From: Teichococcus aestuarii
GTDB taxonomy: Bacteria > Pseudomonadota > Alphaproteobacteria > Acetobacterales > Acetobacteraceae
NCBI RefSeq assembly: GCF_003116135.1
Contig: NZ_PDOA01000004.1
Span: 1-64,000, forward strand
Reading direction: 5' to 3'
DNA: 64,000 nt
Both the position numbers and the translations under genes were made by a program. Under the pieces are notes generated by a model that made no database searches, was not told where the DNA came from, and saw only the letters and a list, made by a program, of their open reading frames with translations. Below are positions 16,611 to 24,981 of the stretch, piece after piece (within the stretch, counting starts at the first letter, position 1; every line of letters begins with the position of its first letter).

Positions 16611-17423
16611 ATGACCGAACTCTCTCCCCCCCGCCGGATCGCCCCGCAGACCGGCCCGCATCTGTGGCTGGGCAGCAGCCTGAGCCCGGCCGACTGGATG
16701 CTGCCGCTCGGCGGCGAGATCGCGGCCGAGATCGAGGCGGCGCTCTCCACCCCCGGCACCGTCCTGGCGCGGCTGGACCCGCTGCTGGCGCAGCTGGCCG
16801 GGCGGCTGGCGCATGGGCTGGGCTTCGCGCTGCTGCGCGGCCTGCCGCTGCCGCCCGAGCCCGCCGTGCTGCTGGGCCTGCTGGGCAGCCGCATGGGCCG
16901 CCCCGTCCATGCCCCGCCGCCCGCGGGCCCGCCCGACGGCCTCTGGCACACCGAGCCCTGCGACGCGCTGCTGCTGCTCTGCCGCGAGGCGGTGGAGGTG
17001 ACGCTGCTCTCCGCCGCCGCGCTGCACAACGCGCTGCTGAAGAACGACCGCGCCGCGCTGGAGGTGCTCTACCGCGCCCTGCCGCATCTGGCGCCGGAGC
17101 CGCCGGGGCCGCATTTGGCGCCGGAGCCGCCGGGCCGGCGCCTGCCGGTCTTCGCCGTGACCAGCGGCGTGTTCGCCGCCCGCTGCGACCGCGCGACACT
17201 GGACGCCGAGGCCTGCGGCGGTGCGCTCGGCGCGCTGGACGAGGCGGCGGCCACGCCGGGGCTGGCGTTGAAGCTGCCGCTGCGGCCGGGCGACCTGCTC
17301 TGCGTCAATCCCTTCCTGGTCTGGGCCTCCCGCGTGCCCGGCCTGTCGGCGCTGCCGCTGGTGATGCCCAGCTCGCGCCTCTCGGACGGCGCCTTCGCGG
17401 CGCTGCACGCGGCGGAGGGCTGA
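16611..17423 (+). CDS. TauD/TfdA-like protein, probably degenerate
   Basis: The 270-residue product resembles the Fe(II)/2-oxoglutarate TauD/TfdA dioxygenases: GFALLRGLPLP, then WHTEPCDALLLLCREAVEVT and SAAALHNALL match the part of the family where the HxD iron motif and the following helices lie. However the motif reads HTE rather than HTD, and where the distal iron-binding His is expected the sequence reads NPFLVWASR. A 27-bp duplication at 17082-17135 repeats PHLAPEPPG. It is therefore either a non-catalytic relative or a very divergent enzyme. It is followed six bases later by the racemase-like gene. Confidence 0.6.
   Translation: MTELSPPRRIAPQTGPHLWLGSSLSPADWMLPLGGEIAAEIEAALSTPGTVLARLDPLLAQLAGRLAHGLGFALLRGLPLPPEPAVLLGLLGSRMGRPVHAPPPAGPPDGLWHTEPCDALLLLCREAVEVTLLSAAALHNALLKNDRAALEVLYRALPHLAPEPPGPHLAPEPPGRRLPVFAVTSGVFAARCDRATLDAEACGGALGALDEAAATPGLALKLPLRPGDLLCVNPFLVWASRVPGLSALPLVMPSSRLSDGAFAALHAAEG
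17082..17135. repeat. 27-bp in-frame tandem duplication
   Basis: Positions 17082-17108 and 17109-17135 are two copies of a 27-bp unit that differ at two positions. They encode the nine-residue block PHLAPEPPG twice within the TfdA-like protein. Confidence 0.8.
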
Positions 17424-17428
17424 GGGCG

Positions 17429-18175
17429 ATGCGCATCCTGGTGGCCAATGCCAACACCAGCGCGGCGATCACCGCGCGCTGCGCCGAGGCGGCGCGCGCC
17501 GCCGCCGCGCCGGGCACCGAGATCGTCCCCGCCACGCCGCGCTTCGGTGCCGCGGCCATCTCCACCCGGGCGGAGAACATCGTCGCCGGCCACGCGCTGC
17601 TGGAGCTGCTGGCGGAACATGCCGGGCAGGTGCAGGCGGTGGTGCTGGCCGTCAGCCACGACACGGCGCTGGAGGGGGCGCGCCAGCTCATGCCCTGCCC
17701 GGTGCTGGGCATGACCGAGGCGGCCTGCCTCGTCGCCTGCACCACCGGGGCGCGCTTCGGGCTGGTGACGCTGGGCAGTGCCGAGACCTACCGGGAGCTG
17801 GTGGCACGGCATGGCCTCTCCGGCCGCCTCTCCGGCCTGGAGGGCGTGGCGATGACGCCGCAGCAGGCGGTGGCGGACCCGGCCGCGGCCAAGGCGATGC
17901 TGCGCGGCGCCATCGGCCGGCTGGTGGAGGGCGGCGCCGATTCGGTCATCCTCGGCGGCGCGGCGCTGGCCGGCATGGCGGCGGAGCTGTCGGCGGAGGA
18001 CCCGCAGGGGCCGCCCGTGCCGCTGCTGGACGGCATCGCCTGCGGGGTGAAGCTGGCCGAGGCGCTGGCGGGGCTCGGCCTGCCGCGGCCGCGCGCCGGC
18101 AGCATGGCGCCGCCCCAGGGGCGGGTGACCAGCGGCCTCTCCGGCCCCCTGGCGCGGCTGCTGGCCGGCGGCTGA
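17429..18175 (+). CDS. Asp/Glu/hydantoin racemase-family protein lacking both catalytic Cys
   Basis: The 248-residue protein has the whole frame of this family: ILVANANTSAAITARC, a central EAACLVACTTGARFGLVTLG, and LLDGIACGVKLAEAL near the end. In active members two cysteines act as acid and base, in ACFxDxGL and LGCAG. Here the segments read AVSHDTALEGAR and ILGGAALAG, so the first Cys is Ser and the second is Gly. Racemisation by the known mechanism is therefore unlikely; a lyase/decarboxylase-like or binding role is possible. It overlaps no neighbour but follows the TfdA-like gene by five bases. Confidence 0.78.
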   Translation: MRILVANANTSAAITARCAEAARAAAAPGTEIVPATPRFGAAAISTRAENIVAGHALLELLAEHAGQVQAVVLAVSHDTALEGARQLMPCPVLGMTEAACLVACTTGARFGLVTLGSAETYRELVARHGLSGRLSGLEGVAMTPQQAVADPAAAKAMLRGAIGRLVEGGADSVILGGAALAGMAAELSAEDPQGPPVPLLDGIACGVKLAEALAGLGLPRPRAGSMAPPQGRVTSGLSGPLARLLAGG

Positions 18176-18185
18176 ACCCGCCAGC

Positions 18186-20045
18186 TTAGCCCGCCAGCCG
18201 GGCGGGGCCTTCCGGCAGCGGCCCGATCGCGGCCAGCCGGGCGGCCTCGGCCTCGGCCACGGGGCGGCCGAACAGCCAGCCCTGGCCGATGTCGCAGCCC
18301 ATCTCGGCCAGCCGCGTGGCTGTGCCGGCATCCTCGATGCCCTCGGCCACGGCGGGCAGGCCCAGGCTGTGGCTGAGGCCGATGACGGCGGCGACGATCT
18401 TGCTGCTCTCGCTGCTCTGCGTCATGTCGCGGATGAAGTCGCGGTCCACCTTGATCTTGTCGAAGGGCAGGGCGCGCAGGTGGCGCAGGCTGGAATAGCC
18501 GGTGCCGAAATCGTCGAGCGAGAGCTTGATGCCCAGCGCCTTCAGCGCGCCCAGCAGCTCCCGCGCCAGGTCGAAATTCTCCACCAGCGCGCTCTCGGTC
18601 AGCTCGATCTCCAGCCGGGCGGGGGGCAGGCCGCTTTCGGCCAGCGCCTCGGCCACCATGGCGGGCAGGGTGCGGTCGCGCAGCTGCAGGGGGGAGACGT
18701 TCACCGCCAGCACCAGCGGCGCCGGCCACGCGGCGGCGGCGCGGCAGGCGCGGCGCAGCAACTGCCGGGTCAGCGGGCCGATCAGCCCCGTCTCCTCGGC
18801 CAGCGGGATGAAGCGGTCCGGCGGCACCAGGCCATGGACCGGGTGCGGCCAGCGCGCCAGCATCTCGAACCCGATCAGCCGCCCCGACCCGCCGGGCGCG
18901 GCGCCGAGCGCCACGAGCGGCTGGAAGTGCGGCACCAGCACCTCTGCCGCGATGGCGCGGCGCAGCTCCGCCTCCAGCGCCAGCCGCGCCCGCATCCGCT
19001 GGTCCATCTCCGCCTCGAAGATGCGGATGCCGCCGCGTCCCTCGGCCTTGGCGCGGTACATGGCGAGGTCGGCGCGGCGCAGCGCCTCCTCGGGCGGGCA
19101 GGGGCCGCCGTGGAGGATGGCGATGCCCAGGCTGGCGCCCACCTGCACCTGCCGGTCTGCCTCCCCGCCGCCCTGCTCCTCCAGGACGAAGGGCTGCTCC
19201 AGCGCGGTGGCGACGCGGCGCGCCAGCCGGGCGGCGGTGTCGGCGGCGCCCGCGGCGTCCGGGCCCCCCGCCTCCAGCGTGGCGAGGATGACGAACTCGT
19301 CGCCCCCCAGCCGCGCCACCATGTCCTCCGGCCGCGCCAGCGCCGCCAGCCGCCCGGCCGCCGCCTGCAGCAGGCGGTCGCCGGTGGCGTGGCCGTGCAG
19401 GTCGTTGACGGGCTTGAAGCGGTCGAGGTCGATCAGCAGCACGGCCACGGCCTCCGCAGCCCCGTGCGACTCGAGCCGCAGGGCCAGCGCCTCCATCAGC
19501 CGGCGCCGGTTGGGCAGGCCGGTCAGCGGGTCCACCACGGCGAGGTGGCGGGACAGCGCTTCCGCCCGGCGCCGCCGGGCGGCCTCCCGCCGCGCATCCT
19601 GCAGGCGGCGCAGGGCGTAGGCGGTGCAGGCGAAGGGCAGCACGAGCAGGGCGGTGAGCCATTCGTCGATCTCCCACGCCTCATGCGCCGCGACGAAGGC
19701 GACCAGCGCCTCGAAGGCGTCGAGGCGGAGGCAGAGCGCGGTGGTGACGAGGTAGGCCAGCAGGACCACGGCAAGATCCCGCGTCTCCCGCCGCAGCCGC
19801 CGCCAGCGGGCGCGCAGCGCGCGGCGGGCCTCCACTCTCCCGGCTTGCCTTCTCCCGGCTTCCGCCCCGCCGGCCTTCACTACTCCAGCCCCCGCTTCCC
19901 CGGCCTCCGCTTCCTCGGTCTTCGCTTCCCTGGTCTTCGCTTCCCTGGGGCGCTCCGGCCCGGCCGCGGCCGCCGCCTTCCAGGGCGGGCGGGGGCGGGC
20001 CGGGCTTGAGGCGGTCCGTGGTTTTTCGGGCGGGGCGGGATACAT
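18186..20045 (-). CDS. membrane-bound GGDEF-EAL protein (c-di-GMP turnover)
   Basis: The 619-residue protein joins a diguanylate cyclase and a phosphodiesterase domain. Residues 30-65 are low-complexity Ala/Glu/Lys repeats from 15-bp DNA repeats. Two hydrophobic segments lie near 91-107 and 129-145. The GGDEF domain has an intact GGDEF at 247-251 and an upstream inhibitory-site RxxD (RPED, 238-241). The EAL domain has EML in place of EAL, ELTESALVEN, DDFGTGYSSL, KVDRDFI and AEGIED, so the metal site looks complete. Both activities are possible. It is divergent from cheZ, which fits a motility-related role. Confidence 0.93.
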   Translation of the reverse strand: MYPAPPEKPRTASSPARPRPPWKAAAAAGPERPREAKTREAKTEEAEAGEAGAGVVKAGGAEAGRRQAGRVEARRALRARWRRLRRETRDLAVVLLAYLVTTALCLRLDAFEALVAFVAAHEAWEIDEWLTALLVLPFACTAYALRRLQDARREAARRRRAEALSRHLAVVDPLTGLPNRRRLMEALALRLESHGAAEAVAVLLIDLDRFKPVNDLHGHATGDRLLQAAAGRLAALARPEDMVARLGGDEFVILATLEAGGPDAAGAADTAARLARRVATALEQPFVLEEQGGGEADRQVQVGASLGIAILHGGPCPPEEALRRADLAMYRAKAEGRGGIRIFEAEMDQRMRARLALEAELRRAIAAEVLVPHFQPLVALGAAPGGSGRLIGFEMLARWPHPVHGLVPPDRFIPLAEETGLIGPLTRQLLRRACRAAAAWPAPLVLAVNVSPLQLRDRTLPAMVAEALAESGLPPARLEIELTESALVENFDLARELLGALKALGIKLSLDDFGTGYSSLRHLRALPFDKIKVDRDFIRDMTQSSESSKIVAAVIGLSHSLGLPAVAEGIEDAGTATRLAEMGCDIGQGWLFGRPVAEAEAARLAAIGPLPEGPARLAG

Positions 20046-20063
20046 CGTCCCAGGCTAGGGCGC

Positions 20064-20079
20064 CGAAGCTAATGCTTCG
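20064..20079. promoter_or_regulatory. small palindrome between GGDEF-EAL gene and cheZ
   Basis: CGAAGC and GCTTCG flank TAAT, giving a 6-bp inverted repeat in the 130-bp divergent gap. It lies 19 bp upstream of the GGDEF-EAL start and 97 bp before cheZ. It could be an operator or a chance hairpin. Confidence 0.25.
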
Positions 20080-20175
20080 TGACGAAGGCGCCGCCGCGCG
20101 AGGCGCGACGCCATAAGGGTTTGTTCACCATCGCCGCGCCACAAGGCCGGATGCACCGTCGCGCCGGAGTTCACG

Positions 20176-20898
20176 ATGGATGACCAGACCAGCATCGCGC
20201 CCGTCAGCCCCAGCCCCGCGGAGGCCGCCGACGGGCTGGGCGCCGCCCTGCGCGCCGCCCTGCAGGAGGAGATGGGGCCGCTCTTCAAGGAGCTGCGCGT
20301 CTTCGTCGACCGGCGCATCGCCGAGCTGAGCGCCGAGGTCGCCGCCACCTCCGACATGGCCGACATGGCGGAGGAGAAGATCTCGCAGAAGCTGGGGCTG
20401 GTGCACGAGCAGATCGCCAAGCTCGTCGCCATTCCCGCCGCCAGCACCCGCAACAGCGGGCTGGAGCTGGAGGCGGTGGTGCAGGCCACCGAGACGGCGG
20501 CCAACACCATCATGGAGGCCACCGAGGCCATCCAGAGCTGGATCAGCAGCGGCCAGAAGGACCAGGCCTCGATCGAGGCGCTGTCCGCCCGGGTGAACTC
20601 GATCTTCGAGGCGTGCAGCTTCCAGGACATCACCGGCCAGCGCATCCGCCGCGCCATCCAGCACCTGCAGCAGGTGGAGACCATGCTGGAGCAGATCGTG
20701 CCCGGCGTCAGCGCCGCGACCGACGCCATGGTGCCGCAGGTGAAGGTGCAGGCGCAGATGCGCACCACCAGCGATGCCGCCCAGGCCACGCCCGACCTGT
20801 CGCAGGACGCGATCGATGCGCTGCTGAACGGCGCCGGCGCCGCGCCGGCCGCCGCGCCGATGTCGCAGGCGGAGATCGACGCGCTGCTGAACGGCTGA
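20176..20898 (+). CDS. cheZ: CheZ-type CheY-P phosphatase with two FliM-like C-terminal motifs
   Basis: The 240-residue protein is mostly long helices, as expected for CheZ, which dephosphorylates CheY-P at the flagellar motor or receptor array. The catalytic segment SFQDITGQRI places the key Asp at 151 and Gln at 155. A flexible Ala/Pro linker then carries two copies of a short helix: DLSQDAIDALLNG at 207-219 and MSQAEIDALLNG at 229-240. CheZ normally ends in one CheY-binding helix; here the two copies read like the N-terminal CheY-P-binding peptide of the motor switch protein FliM. No other chemotaxis genes are in the window. Confidence 0.85.
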   Translation: MDDQTSIAPVSPSPAEAADGLGAALRAALQEEMGPLFKELRVFVDRRIAELSAEVAATSDMADMAEEKISQKLGLVHEQIAKLVAIPAASTRNSGLELEAVVQATETAANTIMEATEAIQSWISSGQKDQASIEALSARVNSIFEACSFQDITGQRIRRAIQHLQQVETMLEQIVPGVSAATDAMVPQVKVQAQMRTTSDAAQATPDLSQDAIDALLNGAGAAPAAAPMSQAEIDALLNG

Positions 20899-20980
20899 GG
20901 CGGAAGGGGGCAGGCGCCGGGGGTGGCCCCGTGGGGCGGACCCACTGGGTGGCCCCACTTTGGGCCGGCGGGCTGCGGTT

Positions 20981-21058
20981 CAGCCCGCCCCATATTCAGC
21001 CGGCCCCCTATCAGCCGGCCCCATATTCAGCCGGCGCCGATTTCAGCCGGCGCCGTTG
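20981..21058. repeat. intergenic 16-bp tandem repeat, about five degenerate copies
   Basis: Units beginning CAGCC[CG]G with consensus CAGCCGGCCCCATATT run through 20981-20996, 20997-21011, 21012-21027, 21028-21043 and 21044-21058. They fill most of the gap between the convergent cheZ and Bug receptor genes. The last unit is 14 bp before the Bug stop codon. Confidence 0.75.
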
Positions 21059-21071
21059 CGGCGGGCCCGGC

Positions 21072-22058
21072 TCAGTCCAGCCGCGCGCCGGAGACGCGGA
21101 CCACTTCCTTCCACTTGGCGTTCTCCTGCTGGATGAAGGCGCTGAACGCCTCCGGCCCGAGCGGCCGCGGCTCGCTGCCGATGTCGCGCAGCCGGGTCAG
21201 CACCGCCGGCTCCTTCAGGATCTCCGCCACATGGCCGGAGATGCGCTCCAGGATCGGGCGCGGCGTGCGGGCCGGCGCCTGCAGGCCGAACCAGGCCTCG
21301 GCCTCGAAGCCCTCCACGCCCAGCTCGGCCACCGTCGGCACGTCCGGCAGGGCGAACCAGCGCGCCTTGCTCGTCACCGCGAGCGCCCGCAGCCGGCCCT
21401 CGTTGATGTGCGGCAGGTAGGGGGGCAGGTTGTCGATCGCCATGTCGATGCGCCCGGCCAGCAGGTCCGGGATCACCGTGGCGCTGCCGCGGTAGGGCAC
21501 GTGGATGATGTCGGTGCCGGTGCGGCTCTTGAGCAGCTCGCCGCACATGTGGCCGGAGGTGCCGTTGCCCGGCGTGCCGTAGGTCAGGGTGCCCTTCTGC
21601 GCCTTCGCCTTCTCCAGCAGGTCCTTGAACGTCTTGAGCGGGCTGTCGGCCGGCACGGTGACGACGTTGGCCAGCGAGTTCACCAGCGCCAGCTCGGTCA
21701 GCGCCGAGACCTGGTAGGGCATATTGGAGTAGAGGAACTGGTTGATGCTGGCGGTGCCGATGGTGCACATCAGCAGGGTGTGGCCGTCCGGGTCGGCCTT
21801 GGCCACCATGTCGGAGCCCAGCATGCCGCCGGCGCCCGGGCGGTTGTCCACCACCACCGGCTGGCCCAGCATGGCCGAGAGGCGCTCCGCCACCACGCGC
21901 GCCGTCACATCCGTGGCGCCGCCGCCGGGGAAGGGCACCACCAGCCGGACCGCGCGGTTGGGGAAGGTGGTCTGGGCACGCAGCAGGCCGGGCCTGGCGA
22001 GCAGGGGAGCGGCGAGCAGGCCGGAACCGGCCAGGACGAGGCGGCGAGACAGCGTCAT
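21072..22058 (-). CDS. Bug/TctC-family solute receptor
   Basis: The 328-residue receptor has an export signal (SRRLVLAG, then a hydrophobic stretch to about residue 28) and all Bug signatures: FPNRAVRLVVPFPGGGATDV, GQPVVVDNRPGAGG, YGTPGNGTSGHMCGELL, HVPYRGSATVIPDLLAGR and ALPDVPTVAELG. It follows another Bug gene on the same strand, with a 181-bp gap that contains a very strong hairpin. The start at 22058 fits the signal peptide. No TctAB genes are present. Confidence 0.92.
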   Translation of the reverse strand: MTLSRRLVLAGSGLLAAPLLARPGLLRAQTTFPNRAVRLVVPFPGGGATDVTARVVAERLSAMLGQPVVVDNRPGAGGMLGSDMVAKADPDGHTLLMCTIGTASINQFLYSNMPYQVSALTELALVNSLANVVTVPADSPLKTFKDLLEKAKAQKGTLTYGTPGNGTSGHMCGELLKSRTGTDIIHVPYRGSATVIPDLLAGRIDMAIDNLPPYLPHINEGRLRALAVTSKARWFALPDVPTVAELGVEGFEAEAWFGLQAPARTPRPILERISGHVAEILKEPAVLTRLRDIGSEPRPLGPEAFSAFIQQENAKWKEVVRVSGARLD

Positions 22059-22144
22059 TGCGCATCCTTCGAGAACGTTTGCAGGTCCAGCTAGACCAGC
22101 CGGTGTGGCGTTGCAACCCGCGGCGGGCCGGGCGGTTGCCAGGG

Positions 22145-22191
22145 CCGCCGGGGAGGGCCGGGGCCTCCCTGGCCCCGGCCCTCCCCGGCGG
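22145..22191. other. 47-nt near-perfect hairpin (21-bp stem, 5-nt loop)
   Basis: Positions 22145-22165 pair perfectly with 22171-22191 around the loop TCCCT. It lies between two Bug receptor genes read on the minus strand. It has no T tract, so it may terminate or attenuate transcription after the first gene, stabilise its mRNA 3' end, or be a REP-like element. Confidence 0.7.
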
Positions 22192-22239
22192 GGCGCCGGC
22201 ACCGGGGGCCGGGCCGGCCGCGCTCCGCGGGGTTCGGGA

Positions 22240-23259
22240 TCAGTCCACCTTGGCGCCGGAGCGGCGCACCACCTCGGCCCATTTCTTCACCTCGGTGGCG
22301 ACGAAGGCCTCGTAGGCCTCGGGGCTGGTGCCGCCACCGGGGATCAGGTCGGGCTTCATGCCGCCGAGATCGGCGAGCTTGGCCCAGGTCTCCGGCTCGC
22401 CCACCACCGCGTTGATCTCGGCGCCGAGCTTCTGGACGATGGGCTTCGGCGTGCGCGCCGGCGCCTGCACGCCGAACCAGCCGGTGGCCTCCACGCCGGG
22501 GTAGCCGGCCTCGGCGGTGGTCGGCACGTCGGGCAGGGCGGCGCTGCGGGTGGCGGTGGTGACGGCGAGCGCGCGCAGCCGCCCGTCGCGGATATGGCCG
22601 ATGGCGGAGGGCAAATTGTCCACGCCAACCTCGATGCGGCCGGCCATGATCTCGGCCAGCATGGGGCCCGCGCCGCGGAAGGGCACATGCGTCATCTGGA
22701 TGCCGGCCTCCAGCTTCAGCAGCTCGCCCGTCATGTGCAGCGAGGTGCCGGCGCCGGAGGAGCCGTGGTTGAGCTGGCCGGGCTTCGACTTCGCCAGCGC
22801 CACCAGCTCGGCCAGCGTCTTCACCGGCAGGTTGTTGGTGACGAAGATGACGTTGGGCACGCGGATCAGCAGCCCGACATTGGCGAGGTCGGACGGCTTG
22901 TAGGGGATCTGCCCCTCGTACAGCGCGTAGTTGATGGCGCCGGAGGAGACGGTCTGCATCAGGATGGTGTAGCCGTCCGGATCCGCCTTGGCGACGACGT
23001 CGGAGCCGATGTTGCCGCCGGCGCCGGCGCGGTTCTCCACCGGGAAGGGCTGGCCGAGGCGCTGCTGCAGCCGCGCCGCCAGGATGCGCGCCGCGATGTC
23101 CGTGGTGCCGGCGGGGACGAAGGGCACGATCAGCCGCACCGGGCGGTTCGGCCAGTTCCCGGCATCCTGCGCGGCGGCGTGGCGGGGCAGGGCGGCGAGC
23201 GGCAGGCTGGCGGCGCCCAGGGCGGTGCCCAGCAGGGCGCGGCGGTGCATGTGCGGCAT
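22240..23259 (-). CDS. Bug/TctC-family solute receptor
   Basis: The 339-residue receptor begins with a signal peptide (HRRALLGTALGAASLP, cleavage near AAAQ at 28-31) and has NWPNRPVRLIVPFVPAGTTDI, GQPFPVENRAGAGGNIGS, HGSSGAGTSLHMTGELL and HVPFRGAGPMLAEIMAGR. It lies 117 bp downstream of the SBP_bac_5 gene in a four-gene minus-strand group. Its ligand is probably a small carboxylate or amide-derived anion, as in other family members; this is not readable from sequence. Confidence 0.92.
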   Translation of the reverse strand: MPHMHRRALLGTALGAASLPLAALPRHAAAQDAGNWPNRPVRLIVPFVPAGTTDIAARILAARLQQRLGQPFPVENRAGAGGNIGSDVVAKADPDGYTILMQTVSSGAINYALYEGQIPYKPSDLANVGLLIRVPNVIFVTNNLPVKTLAELVALAKSKPGQLNHGSSGAGTSLHMTGELLKLEAGIQMTHVPFRGAGPMLAEIMAGRIEVGVDNLPSAIGHIRDGRLRALAVTTATRSAALPDVPTTAEAGYPGVEATGWFGVQAPARTPKPIVQKLGAEINAVVGEPETWAKLADLGGMKPDLIPGGGTSPEAYEAFVATEVKKWAEVVRRSGAKVD

Positions 23260-23376
23260 GATCGTCTCCTCGCGGTGGCCGGCATCCCGTGCGCCGGCCT
23301 TGTCCGCCCTCGTTCATGTCGCATTCCGATCGGCCGGGGCAAGCCCTTGCGGCGCAGCCCCGGCCCGTTTGCGCGC

Positions 23377-24981
23377 TCAGCGCGCGGCGCGCACCTCGGT
23401 GGCCAGGGTCTGCTCGTCCACGCGCGGCACGTAGGTGAGGCCGCGGCGCAGGCCCCACACGCTCTTCTGCGTGTGCAGCGGGATCAGCGCCACATCCTCC
23501 ATGGCCAGCGTCATCGCCTGGCGGTGCAGCCGCTCTCGCGCGCCCTCGTCGAGCGTGGCGAGGCCCTCGGCCGTCAGCCGGTCCATCTCCGGGTTGCTGT
23601 AGCGGCCGTAGTTGGACAGGCCGAGCCCGCTCTCCGGCGTGCGGGTGCCGAGGATGGCGCGCAGCGAGGTGGAGGGCTCGCCCAGGCTGTTGCTCCAGCC
23701 GAGCAGGTAGGCCGAGGCCTCGGAGCGGTTCAGCCGGCCGATCAGCGTGGCCAGCGGCTGCGCGTCCACCTGCGTCTTCACGCCGATGCGCGTCCACATC
23801 TGCGCCACCACCTGGAGGATCTGCGCGTCGTTCACGTAGCGGTCGTTCGGGCCGCGCAGCGTGACGCTGAAGCCCTTCGGGTAGCCGGCCTCGGCCAGCA
23901 GGGTGCGGGCGCGGTTCACGTCATAGGCCGGCACGGGGATGGCGGGCTCGTGGCCGAAGGCGCCCGGCGGCATGAACTGCCCGGCCGGCACGGCGGCCCC
24001 CTCCATCACCCGCTGCACGATGGCGGGGCGGTTGATGGCGATGGAGAGCGCCTCGCGCACGCGCCTGTCCTGCAGCGGGTTGCGCTCCAGCTTCTCGCCT
24101 TCCGGCCCGGTGATGTCGGGCGAGACGGCGCGGAACACGTCGATGCCGAGGAAGATCAGCCGCAGGCTGGTGCCCTCCACCACCGAGACGCGGTTGTCGG
24201 CGCGCAGCTTGGCGATGTCGGGCGTCGGCACGTTGTCGATCATCGCCACGTCGCCCGAGAGCAGGGCGGCGACGCGCGGGCCGGAATTGGTGATGATGCG
24301 GTAGTCCACCTTCTCCCACTCGGGCCTGGCGCCCCAGTAGGCGTCGTTGCGCACCATCTCCACCCGGTCGTTCGGCGCGTAGCGGACGAAGCGGAAGGGC
24401 CCGGTGCCCACCGCCACATCGGCGCTGTTGAAGGCGGCGGAGGCGACGCCCTCGCCCAGGCTGCGCGGGATGATGAAGATCTGCGACAGGTCGTTCGGCA
24501 GCAGCGGGTAGGGCTTGGCGGTCTTCAGCCGGACGGTGCGGTCATCCACCACCTCCACGCCGGTGATGGCGCGGGTGTAGACGGCGAAGGAACTCGGGCT
24601 CTGCACCGTCGGCACGCGCCGGATGGAGAAGGCCACGTCCTCGGCGGTGAGGGGCGCGCCGTTGTGGAACTTCACCCCCGGCCGCAGCGTGAACTCCCAG
24701 GTGGTGTCGTCCACCAGCTTCCAGGATTCCGCCAGGCTGGGGCGGATGCGGGCGTTCTCGTCGCGCTGCGTCAGCGCCTCGAACATGTGCGCCGAGAGCA
24801 TGATGCTCGGCGTCAGCGTGTAGTAGTGCGGGTCGATGCTGGCGGGCGGCGCGGAGACGCCCATGCTCAGCGTCTGCGCGCCGGCCGGGGCGAGGGCGGC
24901 GGCGCCGAGCAGGGCGGTGGCGCCCATCAGCACGGCGGCCTTGGGCAGGGCGGCGCGGAAGGCGCGGGAAAGGCGGTTCAT
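23377..24981 (-). CDS. ABC transporter substrate-binding protein, SBP_bac_5 family
   Basis: The 534-residue periplasmic receptor has a long signal sequence (to about residue 35, APAGAQT) and family segments SIDPHYYTLTPS, DDTTWEFTLRPGVKFHNG, TAEDVAFSIRR and VGTGPFRF. It is a clear paralogue of the protein at 1651-3264; both share PHYxTLxPxxM and the C-terminal MTLAMEDVALIPLHTQKSVW-type motif. Its ATG overlaps the stop of the M20 amidohydrolase (ATGA), so enzyme and receptor are translationally coupled. No permease or ATPase is nearby. Confidence 0.92.
   Translation of the reverse strand: MNRLSRAFRAALPKAAVLMGATALLGAAALAPAGAQTLSMGVSAPPASIDPHYYTLTPSIMLSAHMFEALTQRDENARIRPSLAESWKLVDDTTWEFTLRPGVKFHNGAPLTAEDVAFSIRRVPTVQSPSSFAVYTRAITGVEVVDDRTVRLKTAKPYPLLPNDLSQIFIIPRSLGEGVASAAFNSADVAVGTGPFRFVRYAPNDRVEMVRNDAYWGARPEWEKVDYRIITNSGPRVAALLSGDVAMIDNVPTPDIAKLRADNRVSVVEGTSLRLIFLGIDVFRAVSPDITGPEGEKLERNPLQDRRVREALSIAINRPAIVQRVMEGAAVPAGQFMPPGAFGHEPAIPVPAYDVNRARTLLAEAGYPKGFSVTLRGPNDRYVNDAQILQVVAQMWTRIGVKTQVDAQPLATLIGRLNRSEASAYLLGWSNSLGEPSTSLRAILGTRTPESGLGLSNYGRYSNPEMDRLTAEGLATLDEGARERLHRQAMTLAMEDVALIPLHTQKSVWGLRRGLTYVPRVDEQTLATEVRAAR

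Noticed and set aside
14145-17408. 1087-codon open frame spanning the Bug receptor and M20 region on the minus strand
   Set aside because: Only its last 335 codons are real (the Bug receptor). The rest is out of frame with the M20 enzyme and antisense to the TfdA-like gene.
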